DNA of 64,000 nucleotides from Desarmillaria ectypa (lineage: Eukaryota; Basidiomycota; Agaricomycetes; Agaricales; Physalacriaceae), in contig JAUDYN010000005.1 of NCBI GenBank assembly GCA_030407005.1, forward strand, positions 930,001 to 994,000, written 5' to 3'. Each line of letters opens with the position of its first letter. The stretch's first letter is position 1. Position numbers and translations under genes: made by a program. Shown piece by piece: positions 23,722 through 34,480 of this stretch. Under the pieces are notes generated by a model. That model was not told where the DNA came from. It did not search any database and worked only from the letters and a program-made list of their open reading frames with translations.

Positions 23722-24116
23722 TATTACAGCCCTGTCTAGCACATGACTTGGAGCATAAGCTTCTCTCTGGGCTGTCTTGCATTTGGACAATCACCTGTTT
23801 AGTGAGAGTTGGGCTTGGTCTTCAGTATAGTGGAGTAGAAGGTATATGATTGTAATTTAGTCAAAAGGTAGAGTACAAGTGTGAAAACTACTCTACTTAT
23901 ACTAAAGTTACAGCATTATTAATAGATGAAACAGTAAGGTTTGCATGAGGAAACTTTGAGAAAGCTGGATGATTGTAATCCAATAGAGACAAATGGGGGT
24001 GACAACCATGTAGAACTGGGGTGGTTATTAGTGAATGCATCGATGCTGAGTGAGATAAGATGTACTGTGTCATGGATATGACTGGATAAGATAAGATAAT
24101 GGGAAAAATTGTAACA
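23722..24116 (-). repeat. Gyp-E1 5' LTR
   Basis: 395 bp. It matches the Gyp-E2 5' LTR apart from the outermost ~17-20 bases, which read TGTTACAATTTTTCCCA here and TGTTATGATTTTTCTG in Gyp-E2. Confidence 0.92.
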
Positions 24117-24238
24117 TCTATAGAGGCTAATCTGGATGGTCCTTGGTCTCAGAGAGAGATTTTAGCTCCAATACTTTAGCCCCTGACATTTTAGCTATTA
24201 TCACATACTCATTGATGAAGTCAGCAGCCATCGTCCAT
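24117..24238. other. Unassigned spacer
   Basis: 122 bp between the Gyp-E1 LTR and the first R repeat. I recognise no element or gene in it. It starts TCTAT, the presumed target-site base sequence of a different Gyp-E insertion. Confidence 0.4.
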
Positions 24239-24786
24239 CATAATAGATGGCTGTCTACCAGTGAAAGCCTGCATCTCTGCCTTAATATCACTAAGAATAG
24301 TGATCCCATATGGTTTTTCTCTAGGAGAATCTTTTAGGAGTGTAAAACGGAGATGGACATGATAGAGCAGGTTGCTACTTAGCAAGAGTTATCATAGTAG
24401 ATAGGTATAAGGGTAGGAAGTTGCTTGGTTCTGAGAATTATAAAAGCACTAAATATAACTAGAGAGAAAATCAGTCAAGCTCATAGCATACTAAGAGAAT
24501 AAATTCCTTATCCAAGCCTCCAGCTTAGCATATTTTAGCAGCCTCATGCCTAGTATTGTTAGCAGATAGTACAGAAGCTCATTGCTATTACTCAGAACTT
24601 GCTCTCAAAGCTCAAACCCTTGAAAGAATGTTGAGTCTCACTCTTTCACTCTCCTCTGCTATCAGAAGTGAATCCATACTGATCTGAAGTATGTGGTTCT
24701 TGCACCTCCTCATATACTTACTGTATACAAAAGATCTTGTGAAAGCAAACTGTAATTCTCTCATCAGAGAGTTTGCCAGCCTTACA
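24239..24786 (+). repeat. R direct repeat, left copy
   Basis: Alignment with 26435-26970 starts at CATAAT and ends at CAGCCTTACA. TATAAAAG lies at about 24438. Orientation is taken from this box. Confidence 0.7.
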
Positions 24787-25013
24787 ACAGGCATACCATG
24801 AGAGGAGATTAAACTATAATTGCAGGAGAAGGATGGACCCTTCATTCAACTCTGCAACACTTAAAAGCAGAAGCACTCAGAGCTATCCTACAAGCTACTA
24901 TGGGTGATAGAATATTCGATGAGGAGCATCTATTTGACTTAGTACTAGATAACAAGTTAAGACACTTATATTATGATACAACCTTCATATCCATATATGA
25001 ATAAGAATTATAG

Positions 25014-25963
25014 TAATATACTTGGTTATAGTGAGTGACAAAAGAATTAAAAAATAACAATGAACACCAATCACACTAAACCTCTTACTACTCTACACTT
25101 AATCACTAATATATTGAATTTGGGCAGTTTCAAGTATAATGGAAGCACTCTGCAGACTTCAATAATCAAGTAAAGTGGTTTTGCCTTTAATTGGGGACAC
25201 TAGCTGTTACTAGTGAGGGCTCAACTGCAAGAATAGCTTGTCTGCTTTACATGAGTACCTATCCCCCTACTTATATACTACTGAGAAAGGTACAAAACTA
25301 TAAATATTATCTGAGTATAGAGTATATTAGTAAGGATTTTTTGGCTAGTTATGAATAATAGTGAATAATCACACAATAGTCAGTCTGGAGACTCCACAGT
25401 CAGTCTTTCTGCACTCTTGGCCTAACTACATGCCCCAGTGATGTGGTTATATGAATATCCAGATATTAGTGCCTGTAACAGTTATTCAATCATGATCAAG
25501 GATGCAGTTTAGCTACACTAGTATTGATCATAAGAGATTTATATCACAATAGTCAAATCTGGGCTTAAGGTTAATCTATTTCTAATTTATTTCTAAGTTC
25601 TGTTTTAAGATTGCCATGTGACTAGTTATCCTAACTTAGGTGTTTCTGCCCAGTCTAGTTTGCTAGTGACAGAACTTCATGAGATCTGTGTACTCTGCTC
25701 CTAGTTTTAGTGTACTAGTAGCATCCTTTGTTTGCTAGCAGCTGTATTTTATAGCATTTGAGTTACTAGTTTGGCCAGCTGGTAGATTTAAACTACTAAT
25801 AGTGTTGCATCTAAGTACTAGCTCTACTAGTTGCTTACTGCTTTTAACTATCAGCTCAAAGCCTCAGCTATAGTCCTCTATATATCACTAGTATAGGATA
25901 GACATGCAATAACATTGTTACAGAATCACAAAATCTAGATGCAAATACATAGACTGCATATCA
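25014..25963 (-). repeat. S2: second copy of the S LTR, internally deleted
   Basis: Minus-strand copy of S1 with ends corresponding to TGATRTGC and GCATATCA. It lacks roughly 380 bp of S1 (about 18790-19165), including the 20-bp tandem repeats. No matching target duplication was found at its flanks. Confidence 0.75.
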
Positions 25964-26434
25964 TCTCTCCTGCACTGAAATAGTGACTGTCCCCAGTCAT
26001 CTAAGTCTCTTTTGTATTTAGCAGTGCATCTCACTAGTGGACCATTACTACTTCTTTTTGAGATCACAGGTCTCAATCATATCCTTGTCACTCAGACCAA
26101 CTGGTAATTAGCCATCAAAGACCATTAAATTCACTTGATGATTTTCAGGTTCACATACAACAGTGCCAATCTTTACTTTGCTGGGACTATTTCTTATTTT
26201 ATGCATTCATACTTATTGTGATTTAGAACTTCTGATAGTACAGGAGCTACTATTATGACCAAGGAGAGAGTCAATCACATGGCTAGTGTGCTGCACCACA
26301 GGAAACACCCACCTGCTCAGTTAACAGGAATACAGGACTAGGATCTGCTACAAATGAAGAAAATGAAAGTCAGAGGATAATAGACTGCCATCCACACTAT
26401 TATCCACCATTAGTAATCTGCTTTTCCACCAGAG
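25964..26434. other. Internal region of R without recognisable gene
   Basis: 471 bp between S2 and the right R repeat. Both strands are dense in stops, and I see no conserved motif or RNA gene. Confidence 0.4.
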
Positions 26435-26970
26435 CATAATGAATAGCCATCCACTAGTGAAAGCCCATGTCTCTGCCTTAATATCATCAAGGATGGTGAT
26501 CTTATATGATTTTTCCTTAGAAGAATTATTTAGGAGTGTAAAAAGGGGGTGGACACAATAGAGTGGATCACTACTTGACAAGATTATCAGAGTGGATAGA
26601 TATAAGGGTAAGAAGTTAGAGAAGTATAAAAGCACCAATATAACTAGAGAAAAATCAATCAAGCTCATAGCACACTAAAGGAATAAATTCCTCATCCAAG
26701 CCTCCAGATTAGCATACTTTAGCAGCCCTATGCCTAGTATTGCTAGTGGACAGCATGGAAGCTTATTACTATTATTCAGAACTTGCTCTCAAATCTCACT
26801 CTCTTGAAAAGATGTAGAGTCCCACTCTCTCACTCCCCTCTGCTATCAGAAGCAGATCCATACTAATCTAAAGCATGTGGTTCTTGCATCTCCTCATATA
26901 CTTACCATATACAAAAGATCTTGTGAAAGTAAACTGTAATTCTCACACTAGAGAGTTTGTCAGCCTTACA
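26435..26970 (+). repeat. R direct repeat, right copy
   Basis: 536 bp, collinear with 24239-24786, with TATAAAAGCACC near 26625. Confidence 0.7.
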
Positions 26971-27086
26971 TTGTGTGTGGTTGGGTATCTTGAATGTGGT
27001 TATAAAAATATAGAATAATAAATTGAGTGGGTTATACAATGCATGAAAGCATAGGGATGGGTAAAAAATCATAGCCTGTTGTCCAC

Positions 27087-27738
27087 TTAATCTAGATCCA
27101 AATCATCCTTATAAGATATTGTAGTGTTCTTCAATGCTTCTATCTGCATGAGCAGTTGGTCAATAAAATCTGCTATATCAGATATTAGAATATAGTCACA
27201 CAGATAGTAAAGTATACAGTGGAAAGCAGCTACCAGATCTGCTAGTACTATTCTATCTAGGTCACAGAGGATATATGCTCCATCTCTGTTCTTTGTAATG
27301 TATACTAGCAGTCCTAGGTACCTAGGCTTGAATTTCCTACTGAGTTCATACTCAATCCTTGTGTTTTATATAAGGACAAGTGAACCCAGTTGAAATGCCT
27401 AGTTAATAATTCAAGCAGCTTGTTCCTTTTCCCATCTTTCTACTATTTTGACTCTGGCTTCATAGACTTTGAAGTGAATATGCTCAAGATCAGCAAATCA
27501 CTTCTGAAGTGTGATAGTGTATCTAGCAATAAGATCAGATGAAGTCAAAGATGAATCTGGCAGTTTCACAAGAAAGGATGCTTCTGCTATGTCCAATGGT
27601 AGGATAGGCACTACTCCTGTGGCCACTTTATAAGAACTTCTTCCTATCATCTATAGTGGGTAACTCTTTTCACTCATATGATTGAGTGAGCCACTTGACT
27701 CCACTTATTTTATACTCCACCATAAGCTTTGAACAAGA
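27087..27738 (-). pseudogene. pol: Integrase C-terminal fragment of a second gypsy lineage
   Basis: The minus strand translates to PLDIAEASFLVKLPDSSLTSSDLIARY..., a helical linker, then NTRIEYELSRKFKPRYLGLLVYI and RDGAYILCDLD. This is a GPF/Y-type integrase tail of the kind found in basidiomycete gypsy elements lacking a chromodomain. It ends at TAA 27087-27089. Three stops interrupt it, and the Gyp-6 LTR cuts its 5' side at 27738. It shares no obvious nucleotide similarity with the other gypsy copies here. Confidence 0.7.
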
Positions 27739-28164
27739 TGTTAGACCTGAGCTTCATGTGATCTTTCAGATATGCTAATTCTCTGGGCTGTCTTGCATTC
27801 AGACAATCACTCAGGAATAAGTGGCTTATGGTCTTAGTCAAGTTCTGTGAGTGAAGTGATGGTATAGATAAACTTTAGCTTGAAGCTGGGATTTTTACAG
27901 TGAGAGCTATCCTATATACTAAAAACTAGAAGTCTAAATGCAGATATGATAGTTATGTAGTCCATGTGTGAAACAATAAGAAATATTTGTTGGGTGAGTG
28001 ACCATTATGAGCTATAGCACAATTGCTGAGGTCATTTGGTATAGGTGTGGTGATAGTAATATGGCCATGATTGCCACAGATTAATCATGATAAGTGTGAA
28101 GATAATATAAGTGTCTGAGATAAGATAGGTGCCTAAGATAAGATTAAGCAGAAAATTTGTAATA
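27739..28164 (-). repeat. Gyp-6 3' LTR
   Basis: 426 bp; plus-strand ends TGTTAGACC and TTGTAATA. The minus strand carries TTATC boxes, a TATA box (TATATAGG) and the R start AGCTTCAAGCTAA (27875-27887). Confidence 0.85.
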
Positions 28165-28178
28165 TTACCCCCTTGTTA
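28165..28178 (-). other. Gyp-6 polypurine tract
   Basis: The minus strand reads TAACAAGGGGGTAA directly before the LTR. Confidence 0.8.
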
Positions 28179-28189
28179 AGATAGTTATC

Positions 28190-31100
28190 CTGACTGTCAA
28201 GGTTTCTCTTTGAGGGATTCATACTGAGAAGTGGCTTGGTTGGCCCAATTTCTATCAAGTTTTGTCTGGGTTTTTGATCTATTTCTGGATTCTATCCTCT
28301 CATTGGGTGAGATATGCAATATCTCTATTATCCAAATATTTATGATCAAGGATCATAGAGATGGCTTTCTGGCTAATTACAATTTTGGTAGTGTCTAGCC
28401 TTTATGTGCATTGTACTTTTGCCTCATATTCCTTGATGGTATCTTGCACATATTCTATTTCCATGTCTCTGACCCAGGAGTTGTATTTCCAGGTCCACCC
28501 TGTCTATTTGACTAAGTAATTAGTCATGATCTTAGAGTGCTGTCTCTTTTTAGCATATACTCGGTGGATCTGTGAGTGGAGCACTTCTTCAACTTTATAC
28601 TTCTCTTGATCATCGATGAGGTTGGGGGGTGCAGTGGTGATTGTTATTAATTTGGAAAGGTGGGAGCAATATATGACATTAGTAGCTTTTCATTGAAGCA
28701 TGGATAAATTCTCCAGTGTGACAGTAGTTTCAATTTATATGCCAATGTGTCTACCTTTTCAAGGATCTCAAATGATCCTGTTCATTTATTATCAAGTTTC
28801 TTCTTAGGTTACAGAAGATGAAGGTTGCTTGTATCAAACCAAACCTTATCACTAACCTTATACTCCTGGGCTAGGTGCTTATCATACTATTCTTTCATCT
28901 GTGCTGTGGCCTTATTTAGTGCATTATATACTTTTTGTGGACCTGTGCCATTGTTTCAGTGAATTTAACAGTGGCTGGATTGGCAAACAGGGTTCCCCTG
29001 ACTGAGTTGAGCATAATTCATGGATCCTTTCATAGAGTACCATAAATAGACTTTTACCAGTGGCAGAGTATATTCTGTTATTATACATAAATTCAGTGAG
29101 GGATAACCAGTCACTCCATCCTGTCAATGGTTTATAAAGATCCAGAGGTACTTCTTGATCTCTTGGTTAACCCATTCAGTTTATCTGTCAGTTTGTAGAT
29201 AGTAGACAGTAGATGCATTTAGGGTGATGTCTAACATCTAGTATAAGTTCTTCATGAAGTATAAGACAAACTGGGGGCCCTGATCAGAGATGATGATCTA
29301 GGGCATCCTATGTTTGGTATAGACATGATCTCAGAGGATTCATGCCCAACCTTCTATGGAGGGTTCTTCATTGCAGATAATAGGAAGAATTGCTTTTGAG
29401 AATCTATCAATGATTACTAGTAACACATCATATCTATTGGACTCAGAGAGTCTGGTGACCATATCAACTGAGATATGCATCTAGAGCTCAGTCAGAATAG
29501 TGTTCAGGTATAATAGCATGGCCTTGGCCTGCATGCTACTTTTAGTGTGCTGACACATCTTACATCTCTTGATATACATTTCTATGTCTTTCTTCAGCCT
29601 CAGCCACCAGTATTCCTAAAGAACAAGTTCAGTGGTTTTGACAATACTGGAATGACTAGCAGTAATGTGATTGTGGCTTTTAGCAATAATTTCATCATGT
29701 AAGGGTTTCTTTCTTGGTATATAAATGCACCCATTGTAGTGTAGGACCCCCCATCCACCTGAGTGCTGCCTTAATCCCATAGCTTTCTCTGACATATAGC
29801 ATCTTGAATCTTAGAATACTCCTCTATCATTATTGGCATGATGAGGATACAGAAGTGTTCCAGCATCATAGTTATCTCCTTTATCTTAGTCATGATCATT
29901 GCATTGACTAAGTAGGTTGGCCTTCTTGTTTGTGGTCCCAGGTTTGTGTTTAAGAGTGAAATAGTACTCAGCAAGTTTAGTAACACAGTGCATCTGATGA
30001 TGGTTTAGCTTCTGAGGCTTTCAGAAATACTAGAGATTTTGATGGTCCATTCAGATTTTGATGTCTTTGGTTGTGCCCATGAGATAGTGACACCATTCAT
30101 TGAGGGCAAGCATGATAGCAAGTAGTTTCTTGTTGTAGATCTCATAATTGCACTCTGTCACTATTAAAGCTTTGGACATGAATGTGACTGGTCATCACCT
30201 GTCATTCTAGTATTGACTGAGTACTACATTGATTGCTCCATCACTGGAGTCAGCCTCTACCATGGACTTCCCATTACTTGTTGGAATGGCTAGGACTACA
30301 TTCTCTATCATCAGCTTCTTCAGTTTGATGAATGCTTGTTCTTGCACTTCCTCCCATTCTCATTCAGCATTACCCATCAACTGGGTGAGGGGTTTGATAA
30401 TTTTTGAATAATTGCATATAAACTTGTGGTAGAAGTTTATAAAGCCCAAGAATGATTGGAGCTCCTTTTTCTTAATCAAGACTGGCCATTCTACAATCTC
30501 CACAACTTTAACTGAGTTCATTTATACTGAATCCTGACTGATGATGACACCTAGATATTTGGTTTCCAAAACCTCAAATTCTTATTTTTCAGCCTTGAGG
30601 AAGAGTTTATTTTCTCACAGGCATTAAAGGACATGACATATGATCTGTCAGTGTTTGTCTAGATCTTTTATGAAGATCAAAATATCATCTAGGTAGATTG
30701 TGACTGTTTCTTCAGCAATAAGATCACAGAAGATGTCATTCATCATCCATTAGAATGTAGTGGGTGAGTTAGTCAACCTGAAGAATATGACAGTAGGCTC
30801 AAATAGCCTGTGATTTATTTAGAAGGTGGCTTTCTCCTTATCGCTTTTGCAGATGCATATATTGTTGTATCCCCAATGGACATTGAGTTTTGAGAAGTAT
30901 CTGGTGCTGCATAACTTATTGATGAGTTCAGAAATAAGTGGGAGGGAATATTGGTTCTTGATAGTCATTTTATTCAGCTTCTGGTAGTCCTAAATAGGGT
31001 GAAGAGGGCCATCCTTCTTTTTGATGAAAAAAAAAGGGAAGGTGAATAGTAATTTTGAAGGGCAGATACATTCAGAACTGAGGTTCTCATTGGGGAATTT

Positions 31101-31857
31101 ATCAAGCTGTTCTTATTCATTCTGGTTCAGTGGATAGACCTTGCAATCTAATGTTGACTTTGTATTGGGCACCAGCTTAATGGCATAGTCGCATAGTTTT
31201 TACTCAGGTAATTTGTTGAAATTCTTCTTTGAGAATAAATCCCTAAAACTCTGATACTGAGGAGGCACAAAGCTTCTTGAATGTCTTTTTCAGCTTTTCT
31301 GTATTAGTGACAATTGCTAGGTCATTAGCATGGTGAATAGCATTAATAACCAATTCTTCTTACATGTTAACAAAAAGGATGCTTTTACTGTCTTTCAACT
31401 CTTCATCCCACTTGTCATTGTCATCTGCCTCAAGAAGTGAAAGGGGATTCTTGGCACATTGACAATGCCTGAAGTTCATTGTGCTGGTCTTCCAGTTGAT
31501 TACTGGATTATGATATTTTAATCAGTCATAGCCCAAATAAATTGTTTTTGAGCCAAGATCAGTGATTGTGAGATCAATTCATTTACTATGATCTCCTATA
31601 ATCATATATAGTTTGACAAATTCAGTGATGTTGCCCATCTTATTATGGGTTCCATCAGTGTTATAGATGAGAATGGGGGCAGCAGCCTTGCAGGTGCTGA
31701 GGTTATGCTCCAGGACATAGGAGTGGTTGATTGAGCTACCCATGCAGCTACTATCAAGTAATACTTTGGTCAAAAGAGTTTGAGTTCTCATACATAGGAT
31801 AAGTTGCATATCTATCATAAAATCTCATTCTAAATTCTTCATGCCACAAATATAGTG
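28190..31857 (-). pseudogene. pol: Gyp-6 pol: protease to chromodomain
   Basis: On the minus strand the protease (LLDSSCMGSSI, near 31740; the Gly of DSG is Ser) is followed by RT with an intact YLDDILIF box (about 30672-30695). Then come RNase H (about 30000-30330), the integrase finger and core (about 29100-29600) with a decayed GPY/F tail, and a chromodomain near 28500-28620. Stops are frequent. The missing Gly in the protease would inactivate it. Confidence 0.85.
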
Positions 31858-32021
31858 AAAAAGATGATTGTCACAATCCTTGACTACAAGTATGCCAACA
31901 ATAGAGATGTTGCCTATCTTGTTCAATAATAAGATGGAATCAAGAAGTGGATAAAAAACCCAGACACAAACCACTGGAAAGTCCTACTAAATAAATACTA
32001 GACTATCTGTGAACTTCAATA
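31858..32021 (+). pseudogene. pol: Gypsy pol 3'-end fragment fused to an ORF1 fragment
   Basis: Plus-strand translation gives KMIVTILDYKYANNRDVAYLVQ and a KWIKNPD...HWK block, matching the extreme C-terminus of Gyp-4 pol at 54760-54890. Near 32022 it passes without LTR or PPT into the ORF1 block IEARTLWP. The join looks like a deletion between two element copies. Confidence 0.65.
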
Positions 32022-33718
32022 ATATGACATTGAGGCCAGAACTCTTTGGCCCAGAATTCATCTCAAAATGAATGAATATTTCACTCTCAACTGAGAGGAT
32101 CCAATTCAAGGCCCCAGTCCTGGCACCACTCTATGTGCCTGGATACACACAAACTGAAACTGCACCCTATATCCTCTATCATCTTATAATTTTACATACA
32201 ATCCAGACAGTTACTTAAGGCTGGAATGATTCCAACCTAAATATATCTCTTTTTTGCAGTATAACTATCCCCTGACACTCTCCAAAATTACCTATGACCA
32301 CTCTCTAGCTCACCACCTTCTTCAGTTGACACAATTGTATTGTTGCCCTTGCCTGACATCTTTCATCAGTAAAAACCAACAAGCCAAATATAGTAACAGA
32401 ACTTCCATCCTTATCAAGAGGGAAGTTTTCTATTCACAGGAACTGGAGAGGACCCTGGCACCAGTACAGCACCAGCAGAGCCACCACAACTGACCAAGGA
32501 GAAACATCTCCTATAGGCTAAAGAGGATCTGATTTGAAAGAACCTATGAATTGAAGAACTGTGACAAGAACTTGCTATGGCTGAAGAACAGCATGATGAG
32601 CATATCATGTTTTGGCAGTTCTCTGTCAAAGGAAAACAACTGGAACAAGGACAGACCTGAAACCCACCTCTAGATCCATCTTCATGACCAGACCAATATT
32701 CTATCCCATGTCCACCTTCTGATCAGAGACCCTCAGACTCATATCCCAATCCAGTCAGCAATACACCAGATGGTGCCTCATACTTCAGTATCAAACCCAT
32801 ACTAGTGCAGCCTCCAAAGCCTTTCAAGAGCAATCATGACAATATTGAATGGTTTATAGGCAACTGTATTGCCTACTTCGAAGTCTTTCAGCACTACTTC
32901 TAACTACCTTCCCATCTGGTATTCTTTGCCACCTCATATTTTGAAGAAGCTGCTAAGGATTGGTGGGCATACAAACATCCTGAATACTGGATACCAACTA
33001 ATACTGTGAGGGTTCCTGTTATGATTTTGCCATTTCCAATCTTATATTCCATCTAATCCTCATCATTATTATTTTTATCACCTTCATCCCAATAATCAAT
33101 ATGTTTTCCACTAATAATAGTCATCTCACTATGGCCATTCACCTACTGCACCCCTTTCTTTCATTTACAAATAGATTACTAATAGACAGTTCTATACTTA
33201 GCCTTTCACTTTGCATATATAAGTAGTGTAACCTTCACTGTATATTCCACATCTTTCAACTAAAGTTAATCTTCTTACCACATACTCTCTACAAAGATCT
33301 GAAGACCATAGCCATAACCTAAGGGTGACTGTCTAAACATGAGACAGCCCAAAGGATTGTGCATGTCTGTAGATCACATGAACTATATGTCTAACAGTTC
33401 TTGCTTATTTCTGATATCTAGGGTGGAAAGACTTTATAGAACTCATTACCCAACAGTTCCAAGATCTTGAGAAAGTACATAAAAAGAAGATGTTCGATTT
33501 TCATATGGGAACTCAGCTAGCCAGCTACTATTTCCAAAAGCTGAAAGAAAAAGTGAAGCTTGCAGGATGATGCACTGATGAGAATGAGCATAGCACAATA
33601 GTAAAAGCAGTACAACTAGGAGTTCCCAGTTTATATACCTCCTTTATTTCCAACATGGGTGTCAATATCTCATGCACTTACTCTGAGTGGAAAGAATGCA
33701 TTCTCTGAATGTATGAAG
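32022..33718 (+). pseudogene. gag: Gyp-4 ORF1 end and gag, 5' part (split)
   Basis: The ORF1 block IEARTLWPRIHLKMNEYFTLN opens the fragment. Gag proper starts near 32390, and the capsid core begins at about 32790 (YFSIKPILVQPPKPF, then FEEAAKDWWAYK at about 32938-32980). The solo LTR 33017-33396 interrupts it, and gag resumes at 33402 (FHMGTQLASYYFQKL). The reading ends at 33718 in LRMYE and continues at 49789 (EEC...KWVFNQT). Confidence 0.8.
33017..33396 (+). repeat. Solo LTR inside Gyp-4 gag
   Basis: 380 bp, TGTTATG to TCTAACA, with flanks GTTCC (33012-33016) and GTTCT (33397-33401). It has TATATAAG near 33217, an R-like CATCTTTCAACTAA near 33267 and the U5 hairpin at 33329-33347. No internal region or second LTR is present, so it is a product of LTR-LTR recombination. 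Confidence 0.9.
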
Positions 33719-33994
33719 TGTTATGATTTTTCTGTTTTTTCATTATCTTATCTGACATCTTATTGCTATTCTCATTCAACATTGCTTATCCATCGATAAC
33801 ACCATCAATTTCCTCATGCTGTCATCACACTCCCAACCACCTGACCATGGTCATCTTATAAACACACAGTCTTCTGAGTTTCATGCACAATATACACATG
33901 GACTGCTCTATTATTAGTTCTCCTGCTTTCAGTATATAAGTAGTGTACTTTTCATGTATATTCTCCATTTTCTGACTAAACTTCATACACCTTC
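33719..33994 (+). repeat. Gyp-3 5' LTR, first part
   Basis: It runs from TGTTATGATTT to CACCTTC, where Gyp-2 enters. The last five bases (CCTTC, 33990-33994) are the Gyp-2 target duplication. The R start is at 33967-33979. Confidence 0.92.
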
Positions 33995-34417
33995 TGTTAC
34001 GATTTTTCCGTTATCTTATCTTATCCGAGTCATACCCATGACTCATCAATCTAATCTAGTCAAGAAACTGACTCGTATCCAGCTATTCGCTGGCTACAAT
34101 CCTTGTTCTCACCGTCTATCACCCCAGATGCTCTCTATTGGTTCTATGATCCTCCCAGATCATCGTACTTCAACACCATTTATGCATGGACTATAGTGTT
34201 TCATCTAATTATAACGCCATAGAAATACTATATAAACAGAGTAAACTAGACAGTTGTACTCTATCTCTTGTTTAAATTAACACCATATACTTCTTGTTTG
34301 CACAACACAGAAGACTTTCAGCTTCTATCTCTCTACTCGGGTGATCATTCAAATGCGTAACGGCCCAGAGAGATCAGCTGACTGTCCCAAGTCGTGTGCC
34401 CAAGTCGGTCCCTAACA
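33995..34417 (+). repeat. Gyp-2 5' LTR
   Basis: TGTTACG to CCTAACA. TATATAAA lies at 34229-34236 and the R start TATCTCTTGTTTAA at 34262-34275, about 33 nt downstream. Confidence 0.95.
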
Positions 34418-34431
34418 TTAAACAAGAGATA
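34418..34431 (+). other. Gyp-2 self-complementary primer-binding site
   Basis: TTAAACAAGAGATA is the perfect 14-nt complement of the R start at 34262-34275 and begins at the first base after the LTR. Confidence 0.82.
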
Positions 34432-34480
34432 TTTCCTTCCCTGCTTCTATAAACGCTAGCCGTGTACGAAGCACTTCTTC

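Larger units (their letters stand above)
14243..24116 (-). mobile_element. Gyp-E1: full-length chromodomain gypsy element, inverted copy of Gyp-E2
   Basis: Minus-strand element with 3' LTR 14243-14638 and 5' LTR 23722-24116, split in pol by the solo LTR S1 (17955-19333). The outer flanks do not match: 14238-14242 is GACTG and 24117-24121 is TCTAT. The flank of Gyp-E2 at 59206-59210 is CAGTC, the reverse complement of GACTG. From 19326 to within about 20 bp of 24116 it is nearly identical to Gyp-E2, including shared stops and the S insertion. Confidence 0.92.
24239..26970 (+). mobile_element. R: short element bounded by ~540-bp direct repeats
   Basis: Direct repeats 24239-24786 and 26435-26970 have a TATAAAAGCAC box at the same offset and differ mainly by C/T and G/A changes. 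They enclose about 0.7 kb of unique sequence (24787-25013 and 25964-26434) plus an S copy (25014-25963). No gag or pol motif is seen. This fits a non-autonomous LTR element (TRIM/LARD-like). Exact ends and a target duplication could not be fixed, and two unrelated solo LTRs remain possible. Confidence 0.5.
27739..31857 (-). mobile_element. Gyp-6: 5'-truncated gypsy element
   Basis: Minus-strand 3' LTR (27739-28164), polypurine tract and pol back to the protease. Gag, ORF1 and the 5' LTR are missing. At 31857/31858 the sequence switches abruptly to a plus-strand pol-end fragment. Confidence 0.85.
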
